64,000 nt of DNA from the NCBI RefSeq assembly GCF_002000245.1, contig NZ_MTCM01000001.1:1922001-1986000 (forward strand), read 5' to 3'. The first letter of the stretch is position 1. Each line of letters starts with the position of its first letter. The stretch is from Sphingobacterium sp. CZ-UAM. Lineage in GTDB: Bacteria; Bacteroidota; Bacteroidia; Sphingobacteriales; Sphingobacteriaceae. Shown one piece after another: positions 57,383-64,000 of the stretch. The notes under the pieces are model-generated. The model saw nothing but the letters and a program-made list of their open reading frames with translations. It made no database searches and was not told where the DNA came from. A program made the translations under genes and the position numbers.

Positions 57383-59836
57383 TTATTTCTTTAAGCGATT
57401 ATCCTCATCGTTATTCCCCGCTCTCTTATCAACCGATTTAATATTGACGTTTCCAAAACGGTAAGAAAGCGAAAGCCGGATAACTCTACTATCATATCCG
57501 TTGCGAATGCGATAATAGCCATTCTCCTGCGAACTTGATAATCTCCGTTGTCCTCTGGTATTCAAGATATCATTCAGGGCCAGCTTCACATTCAGCTTTT
57601 TATCAAGAAAATTTTTCCCTGCTCCGAGATCGATCCCATAATAAGATTGAAAACTAAAGACACCATAGACAGCCGGAGAGAAATAATTGGCTGTCAGTTC
57701 CACATTGGTTGTCTCACCGATACGGATATCATGATTGGAGCTCACCTGAAAAGATAACTTTTCCAGCTGACGCTGAGCGCCTGAGCGCTCGTCAAAATTA
57801 TATTTGCTATAAAACGCGGTCAAGTTGTTGGAAGTAGTCCATCCTTTAAGCACTTTAACCGGTACATTGATGTTCATATGATAATAATCGAAATAGGTCA
57901 GGTTCCGATCCGTCTGTGCGATGGCCTTGGTTTCCGAATTGCTCTCTATGACCTGCGTGATTGCATCATTGGTTCTCTTATAGCCAAGGCTCAACAAATA
58001 ACGTTCCTTAAAGGTATAATTCAGCTCATAGGAGTTGGTATATTGTGGATTTAAATAAGGATTACCGTATTGATAGGTATATTGATCCAGGTAGTAGATA
58101 AAAGGATTCAACGCACCATAATCCGGGCGGTCTATCCTTCGGCTATAGCTTAGACCAAGTTTATGATTATCATTGATCTGTTGTTGTATAAATACCGTTG
58201 GAAAGAAATCCGTATAATTGCGTTTTGTCTGCTGTCCTAAGGTTACTGAATTGCCCAATGAACTGGTATTTTCAACACGGAGTCCGGCTTGTACAGAAAA
58301 CTTTCCAAAGGATTTATTCAAGGTAAAATATGCTGCTGCAATGTTTTCGTTGTACAGGAACTGATTGCTTTGTTTTGTGTTTAGCACAAACTCTCCCGCC
58401 AAGTTTTGATCCTCATAGATCAAGTTATTATCTGTTTTAACGCGACTGTATTTCAACCCTGCTTCGAGTTTTGTTGTTTTGTCAAAGGGGTGGACAAAAT
58501 CTGTTTTGAAAACTAAGATTTTGGAATTGGACAACATGTCATTTCGAAAAACCTTCGGCATTTTAAATTCCGTCCAATTTGAATCTAAGAAACGGTTTTT
58601 CACGGTGCTATTATCGTTATTTTTAGAATAGGAATAATCTGCATTCGCTGTCAGTTCAGTTCCCAATGTATCGAATGTCTTTTTGTAATTGAGGTTGTAA
58701 GCCAGATAGTGATAGGTAAATTCCGAAAAGTTGCTTCCCTGTACCACAGAGTCCAATTTACCTTTTTCCGAAGCAATTAGATTATCTCCCTGCCGTGTAG
58801 AATTACCATTGCTCACGTTACCATTGACGACAAAGCCAAGCACATCTTGTTTGCCAAGGTTAAAATCCGCAGCGAATTTAAAATTATGTCCGCGATAACG
58901 AAATTTCGAATAAGAATCCGAATTGAAATAGGTTATTCCTACTGAATCCCTGACAGAACGATCGATCGTTAAATCATTAAAGCCCAAACTATTCTGGTAA
59001 TTATAGGAAGCAAACAGATTTATCCAATTATTGCGATGGTTGAGTAAAAAACCGCCATCACCTTTCGTGTATTTTCCCTGTCCCAGGTTGAAGTTTAAAC
59101 TGAGGTTGCTACCAAATTGCGTGTTTTTTTTTGTTTTGATATTGATAATACCAGCATTTCCAGCAGCGTCATATTTTGAAGGCGGATTGGTAAGGACTTC
59201 AATCGAGGCGATCGCATTTGAAGCCGTATTTTCCAACAGTCTGGAAACTTCATCTGCAGAGAGATAAGTAGGCTTTCCATCGATCATAATAATCACATTA
59301 CTTTTACCGCGCAGGTTGATTTTTTTATTGTCCAAAGTCACACCGGGCACCTTTTGTAGAAGTTCCAACGCGTTGTTTCCGGTTGCCAGTACACTATTCT
59401 CTACATTGAGGACAATCTTGTCAATTTGACTTTCAATTAGGGGTTTCTTGCCAACGACCTGAGCCTCACCCAAAACTCGTGTTTCCGCTTGCAGGCGAAT
59501 GGTATCCAACGACATGATCGCCCCCGCCTTTAATGCGATTTCAGTAGAGCGGTAGGTTGTGTAACCTACTGCTGAAACTTGCATCACATATATACCATGA
59601 GGAACTTCCACAAATTCAATACCGCCGTTTTCTTTCGACAACGTCCCTTTCAACGGAATATCGCCAGGACTACGCAATAGTGAAATACTGGCGGCGCCAA
59701 GGGGGAGGTCATCCTGACCAACAACAACGGTATGGAGCTTCCCACCTACCGATTGTGCAGAAACTGCTGCCCAAGGAGCAACGAGCATGATCATTAGGGA
59801 CAATAGCAACAATTTATTTTTCTGTGGTTTCATCAT
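57383..59836 (-). CDS. TonB-dependent receptor of the barrel type OMP_b-brl_3
   Basis: About 817 residues from the ATG at 59836 (or 59833); the frame continues to 59875 but the signal peptide (KPQKNKLLLLSLMIMLVAPWAAVSAQ) fits the later start. A carboxypeptidase-regulatory-like domain (about 30-115) is followed by a plug (about 120-235, KVPGVTLDNKKINLRGKSNVIIMIDGKPT, YDAAGNAGIINIKTKK) and a barrel (YSRRIDRPDYGALNPFIYYLDQYTYQYGNPYL). The tail after the barrel is charged (NNDEDNRLKK). Such receptors without a SusD partner may take siderophores or peptides, or act in signalling. Confidence 0.92.
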   Translation of the reverse strand: MMKPQKNKLLLLSLMIMLVAPWAAVSAQSVGGKLHTVVVGQDDLPLGAASISLLRSPGDIPLKGTLSKENGGIEFVEVPHGIYVMQVSAVGYTTYRSTEIALKAGAIMSLDTIRLQAETRVLGEAQVVGKKPLIESQIDKIVLNVENSVLATGNNALELLQKVPGVTLDNKKINLRGKSNVIIMIDGKPTYLSADEVSRLLENTASNAIASIEVLTNPPSKYDAAGNAGIINIKTKKNTQFGSNLSLNFNLGQGKYTKGDGGFLLNHRNNWINLFASYNYQNSLGFNDLTIDRSVRDSVGITYFNSDSYSKFRYRGHNFKFAADFNLGKQDVLGFVVNGNVSNGNSTRQGDNLIASEKGKLDSVVQGSNFSEFTYHYLAYNLNYKKTFDTLGTELTANADYSYSKNNDNSTVKNRFLDSNWTEFKMPKVFRNDMLSNSKILVFKTDFVHPFDKTTKLEAGLKYSRVKTDNNLIYEDQNLAGEFVLNTKQSNQFLYNENIAAAYFTLNKSFGKFSVQAGLRVENTSSLGNSVTLGQQTKRNYTDFFPTVFIQQQINDNHKLGLSYSRRIDRPDYGALNPFIYYLDQYTYQYGNPYLNPQYTNSYELNYTFKERYLLSLGYKRTNDAITQVIESNSETKAIAQTDRNLTYFDYYHMNINVPVKVLKGWTTSNNLTAFYSKYNFDERSGAQRQLEKLSFQVSSNHDIRIGETTNVELTANYFSPAVYGVFSFQSYYGIDLGAGKNFLDKKLNVKLALNDILNTRGQRRLSSSQENGYYRIRNGYDSRVIRLSLSYRFGNVNIKSVDKRAGNNDEDNRLKK

Positions 59837-60218
59837 GTAAATCTTTATATCATCAATTAGGGAGTCAACACGCATTTTCTAAACGATGACAACAAACCTC
59901 GGGTTTTCATTACACCTTGACCAGTGTTAATAGATAGATAACCAAAAACAATCGGTAGAACAGCAAATTACTTCGGTAAACCAAATTTTATCCATACAAT
60001 AAGATAGCTTACTGCAATTTTTCAAAAAAAACTGCGCCATCTCCAAGCTCAGCCCATGGCGCCGCTAATTAAGCATGCGCTTAAAACAATGCTTCAAACA
60101 TGACTTGTTTCAAAATAAAAATTCATAAAAACAATCATATTCAAAATAAATAAAATGTATCTATAAAATATTAAGCATAATATTCGTATTTTTGCAGCGA
60201 AAATTAGTAAACTGATTG
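59837..60218. other. 382-base divergent gap
   Basis: AT-rich on the right. TATTTTTG (60187-60194) is an exact -7 element 24 bases before the FUSC-family start, but no TTTG lies at the right distance upstream. The middle holds ATGGCGCCGC and AAGCATGCGCTT patches without clear meaning. No gene. Confidence 0.45.
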
Positions 60219-62246
60219 ATGGGCATCGTATCATTAAAGAAAAGATTCTACTGTATTTATAACCAAGTCATGCGATTTATCCAAGGTGAACACAGTGGTG
60301 ATGCCTTGCGCAATGTATCCATCAGTATTTTACCAAGTTTAGCCATCTATTTATTAGGGGTTCCGGCAAGCACCGCCATAGGAATTGGAGTAGGCTCTTT
60401 ATTGACGACCTTGACTGATCCTCCAGGTAACCGTAAGGATAAATTATCCTCTGCATTGCTCTGCATTCCGACATTCTTTGTTGCCTCATTTCTTACCGCT
60501 TATTTATTCCCTTTTCACTGGCCCTTGGTTATTCTCCTTGGTTTAGCCGGATTCAGCTTTACCTTGTATGGCCTGTTCGGCCCGCGGTATGCTGCGATCG
60601 GCAACATGACCTTGATCTTAATGAGTTTTATCATCGGCCTGGCACCAAAACAACCCTTGGCAGTCGGACTGCAAATCACAACTGGAGCAACGATTTACTA
60701 TTTGTTCAGCCTATTACAGGCTTATATAAAACCCTACCGTTCCTTGAAGCATGCCATGGCAAATGGCTTTCAGGGTTTATCTCAATTCTTACTGATCCGT
60801 GCCCAATCCTATGACCCGAGCATCCCGCTGGATATTACCTACAGTCGCGTAGGAAAAATCCATGGTCAGATCAGCGAACAGCAAGAACAGATCCGTTCAC
60901 TGCTATTCCGGGAAAAAAGAATTATCGGCCATCAATGGCCTAAGAGTAATTATTGGCTGAGCCAGGTTTATGGCCTAATTGATCTACACGAGCTTATTAC
61001 CGCCCTTGACCATGATTATGACGCCATTCGTAAAAATCTTGCCGACACGGGCAGCCTCCCTGTAATCCGCCGCGCAATAAAGTTGTTGGCCCTAGAAATT
61101 GATAGCTTTTCACAGCCACATAAACGGTTTCGTTATGCACAACAATTGTATTACAATACAATTAAACTGAATGAATGCCTGACTGAGCTGAAAAATATCC
61201 AGCTACAGCAAACCGGTCAAGCAGGCCCCATACTACTTTCTATTATTGCCAACATGGAATCCATTCTTGAGGTGCTTCAACGAATCCAAATTGCTTTTTA
61301 TCAAAATCAGGAAATTCAGGATAAGATTGGTACCGAAGAATACCAACAATTTATCAACCGACCATTGGGCAGTCTGGGGGAGATCAAAAATAAACTTCAT
61401 CTTAAAAATCCACTGTTTCGCTTTGCGCTCCGTATGGCTTTACTTTTTGGTGTGGGTGCGTTGATCGGTATCCTGTTCCTGGATTTCAAATATACCTATT
61501 GGATTTTGCTCACTATTGCAATTGTCGCCAGACCGGCGTTCTCAATGACCAAAACCCGAAATATCGAACGAATTGTAGGGACATTTTCGGGTATCTTGAT
61601 CGGTATTTTATGTCTGACATTTTTGGAAAGCATCCCCTTACTACTGAGCTTATCGGCAATCGGGCTTTTCGGATTCTTTTTATTCAACCGTTCCAATTAT
61701 ATGGTCAGTGTTGTTTTTATTACGTTGGCCGTTGTCATTGCCCTGAACTTATTTGAAGGTAATATCAATCTTATTTTGGGCAGCCGTATGGTTTTTACTT
61801 TGGTAGGTGCTTTTCTAGCGATTGCAGGATACTTCCTTATCCCGGTGCGTCAAAGTTCAGGTCTGGTCTACCTGGCAAAGGAGGTTGCAAGCTATAACCA
61901 GCATTACTTCCAGATAATCAACCAACGTCTCTCCGACAATCTACAGAGCTCCTTTGACATCCGGTTAGCGCGTAAAAAGGCCCAAACAGCAATGGCCTTA
62001 TTTTCAGATGCCATCAACCAGATGAAGAAAGAGCCTGAACATAAATGGATCGACTGGTCACACATACACCATTTTCAGGCACTCTCCTATCGGATCAATT
62101 CACACTTGGTCGGACTTTCCATCTCCATCAGTAAAAAGAATCCGCAAGTCCTGCACAACGACATCTATGTCAGAATAGACGAGTTAAAACCTTTATTAAC
62201 AGATCTGGATCAAATTGCGGAGCATATCGCACGCAGCAAAAAATAA
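60219..62246 (+). CDS. FUSC-family membrane protein (YccS/YhfK-like)
   Basis: 675 residues from the ATG at 60219. Two membrane blocks (about 25-165 and 400-535) with predicted helices are each followed by a soluble helical domain, the FUSC/YccS pattern. The first block has ISILPSLAIYLLGVPASTAIGIGVGSLLTTLTDPPGNRKDK, and the second has FALRMALLFGVGALIG and a segment typical of the fusaric-acid-resistance family (ARPAFSMTKTRNIERIVGT). These proteins are linked to export of aromatic acids; the true substrate is unknown. Confidence 0.85.
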   Translation: MGIVSLKKRFYCIYNQVMRFIQGEHSGDALRNVSISILPSLAIYLLGVPASTAIGIGVGSLLTTLTDPPGNRKDKLSSALLCIPTFFVASFLTAYLFPFHWPLVILLGLAGFSFTLYGLFGPRYAAIGNMTLILMSFIIGLAPKQPLAVGLQITTGATIYYLFSLLQAYIKPYRSLKHAMANGFQGLSQFLLIRAQSYDPSIPLDITYSRVGKIHGQISEQQEQIRSLLFREKRIIGHQWPKSNYWLSQVYGLIDLHELITALDHDYDAIRKNLADTGSLPVIRRAIKLLALEIDSFSQPHKRFRYAQQLYYNTIKLNECLTELKNIQLQQTGQAGPILLSIIANMESILEVLQRIQIAFYQNQEIQDKIGTEEYQQFINRPLGSLGEIKNKLHLKNPLFRFALRMALLFGVGALIGILFLDFKYTYWILLTIAIVARPAFSMTKTRNIERIVGTFSGILIGILCLTFLESIPLLLSLSAIGLFGFFLFNRSNYMVSVVFITLAVVIALNLFEGNINLILGSRMVFTLVGAFLAIAGYFLIPVRQSSGLVYLAKEVASYNQHYFQIINQRLSDNLQSSFDIRLARKKAQTAMALFSDAINQMKKEPEHKWIDWSHIHHFQALSYRINSHLVGLSISISKKNPQVLHNDIYVRIDELKPLLTDLDQIAEHIARSKK

Positions 62247-62364
62247 GCCGCTACTCCGGATCTGAGAGACAGATAACCACAAGATTTTCAACCCAGCCTA
62301 TATTTCCCTAGGCTGTTGGGAATATGTATTTACACAATAGTTTGATTTAAAAAATTGTTTTTCT

Positions 62365-62395
62365 TTTGCATTAATAGAAAAGAAGTTTATATTTG
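62365..62395 (+). promoter_or_regulatory. Consensus promoter of the SAM riboswitch-metY unit
   Basis: TTTG (62365-62368), 19-base spacer, TATATTTG (62388-62395): an exact Bacteroidota promoter. Transcription should start near 62402, 47 bases before the SAM aptamer. Confidence 0.75.
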
Positions 62396-62448
62396 CAATG
62401 TCTTCAGATGAAGATTTCTAATCAACACCTTCCTTAATCAGCAGGTCT

Positions 62449-62565
62449 TGATTTATAAAGAAGTGGCGAGAGACTGGCTCAATGACCCACTGGCAACCTT
62501 CAATTTGGTTGAAAAGGTGCCAAATCCTGTCCAAAGCAATATCGTTTTGGAGCATATAAATGAAA
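62449..62565 (+). promoter_or_regulatory. SAM-I (S-box) riboswitch
   Basis: The core is visible in order: AAGAAGTGGCGAGAGACTGG, CCACTGGCAACC, AAGGTGCCAAATCC, then a P4 hairpin CCAAA/TTTTGG. The closing P1 helix is TTTATA (62452-62457) with TATAAA (62555-62560). It lies upstream of metY, the expected place for methionine control. SAM binding should lower metY expression; the switching mechanism is not clear. Confidence 0.9.
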
Positions 62566-62572
62566 TAAGACA

Positions 62573-62707
62573 ATGATTATTACATTACAGAAAACCATCA
62601 ACAATTTAGGTTTGTTTCAGACAAACCAGCTAACAGGTAAAGAGGCGATACATAGCAATGCCATGTCTATGCGAATGCGCGAGCATACGCACCTTCCAAC
62701 TTGTTAA
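62573..62707 (+). CDS. Possible 44-residue leader peptide rich in Met and ending in Cys
   Basis: Starts with ATG eight bases after the SAM aptamer and ends PTC-stop. The last 14 residues are MSMRMREHTHLPTC, with three Met codons and a terminal Cys codon. It stops 115 bases before metY. AAGCAT at its stop (62706-62711) can pair with ATGCTT (62765-62770), which is followed by TCTTTTATC. This would allow translation of the peptide to affect the downstream fold. A control function is inference; no homologue was checked. Confidence 0.45.
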   Translation: MIITLQKTINNLGLFQTNQLTGKEAIHSNAMSMRMREHTHLPTC

Positions 62708-62816
62708 GCATCATTTTCCCCTTTCCCGGATTACGATATTAACAGACCTTTTAAACAGGTGTGTATGCTTTCTTTTATCTCTTTGTCAACATTTTTTTTG
62801 AACCCTTAAAATCTGA

Positions 62817-64000
<1,184 letters not shown>

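Noticed and set aside
62290-62321. Hairpin CAGCCTA/TAGGCTG after the FUSC-family gene
   Set aside because: The stem is seven bases and no T run follows, so terminator function is not supported.
62431-62575. Open frame running through the SAM aptamer and ending TGA at the ATG of the leader peptide
   Set aside because: It has no ATG, and the region is fully explained by the conserved SAM-I structure. The four-base overlap with the leader start is probably chance.

Overview
This 64 kb window comes from a Bacteroidota chromosome, most likely a Sphingobacterium or a close relative in the Sphingobacteriaceae. The evidence is a SusC/SusD pair, a second TonB-linked barrel receptor, a type III glutamine synthetase, AT-rich gene starts without Shine-Dalgarno motifs, and several promoters of the Bacteroidota form TTTG-N17-21-TAnnTTTG. 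Base composition looks even. I see no phage, insertion sequence, CRISPR array or rRNA operon. The species placement is inference from gene content.

Layout. 1-502: start of a secreted GH78 alpha-L-rhamnosidase, running off the left edge. 740-6810: a TPP riboswitch and a compact thiamine-thiazole operon (thiS, thiC, tenI-like, thiE, thiG, thiH, thiF). 6906-16915: a likely exopolysaccharide locus. It has a YaiO-type outer-membrane barrel facing a four-gene operon: a hybrid histidine kinase, a receiver-only protein, a membrane-anchored HEAT-repeat protein, and a 1140-residue protein that fuses a processive family-2 glycosyltransferase to an LtaS-like phosphoglycerol-transferase/sulfatase domain. 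17252-22003: an FAD oxidoreductase, a DUF5690 transporter, an XRE-cupin regulator, a GH16 glucanase lipoprotein and a SnoaL-like lipoprotein. 22493-25851: a quinone-detoxification operon (ring-cleaving dioxygenase, GNAT, MhqD-like hydrolase) and a Gfo/Idh/MocA oxidoreductase.

26255-31741: a cold-shock protein, an RhlE-type helicase, a cation:proton antiporter, and a LytS/LytTR-type two-component pair. 32122-41321: an HMA-like small protein, then fatty-acid beta-oxidation (thiolase, acyl-CoA dehydrogenase, FadB-like fusion) next to the methylcitrate genes prpB, prpC and prpD. Together these would take odd-chain or branched acyl-CoAs through propionyl-CoA to pyruvate and succinate. 41671-46455: a SusD/SusC uptake pair without local enzymes. 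46786-48804: a PrfH-RtcB ribosome-repair module. 48805-51150: a candidate small RNA, a retropepsin-like protease, an inverted array of 11-base repeats, and tRNA-Leu(CAA). 51261-57279: a SIMPL-domain protein, an S9 peptidase and glutamine synthetase III. 57383-62246: a TonB-dependent receptor and a FUSC-family protein. 62365-64000: a promoter, a SAM-I riboswitch, a possible leader peptide, and the start of metY.

The best candidates for something undescribed are: the GT2/LtaS fusion with its phosphorelay, HEAT and YaiO partners; the promoter-to-terminator RNA unit between rtcB and the protease; the missing catalytic glutamate in the FadB-like hydratase domain; the 11-base inverted repeat array; and the Met/Cys leader peptide between the SAM riboswitch and metY. 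All functions are read from sequence by eye, without database searches.
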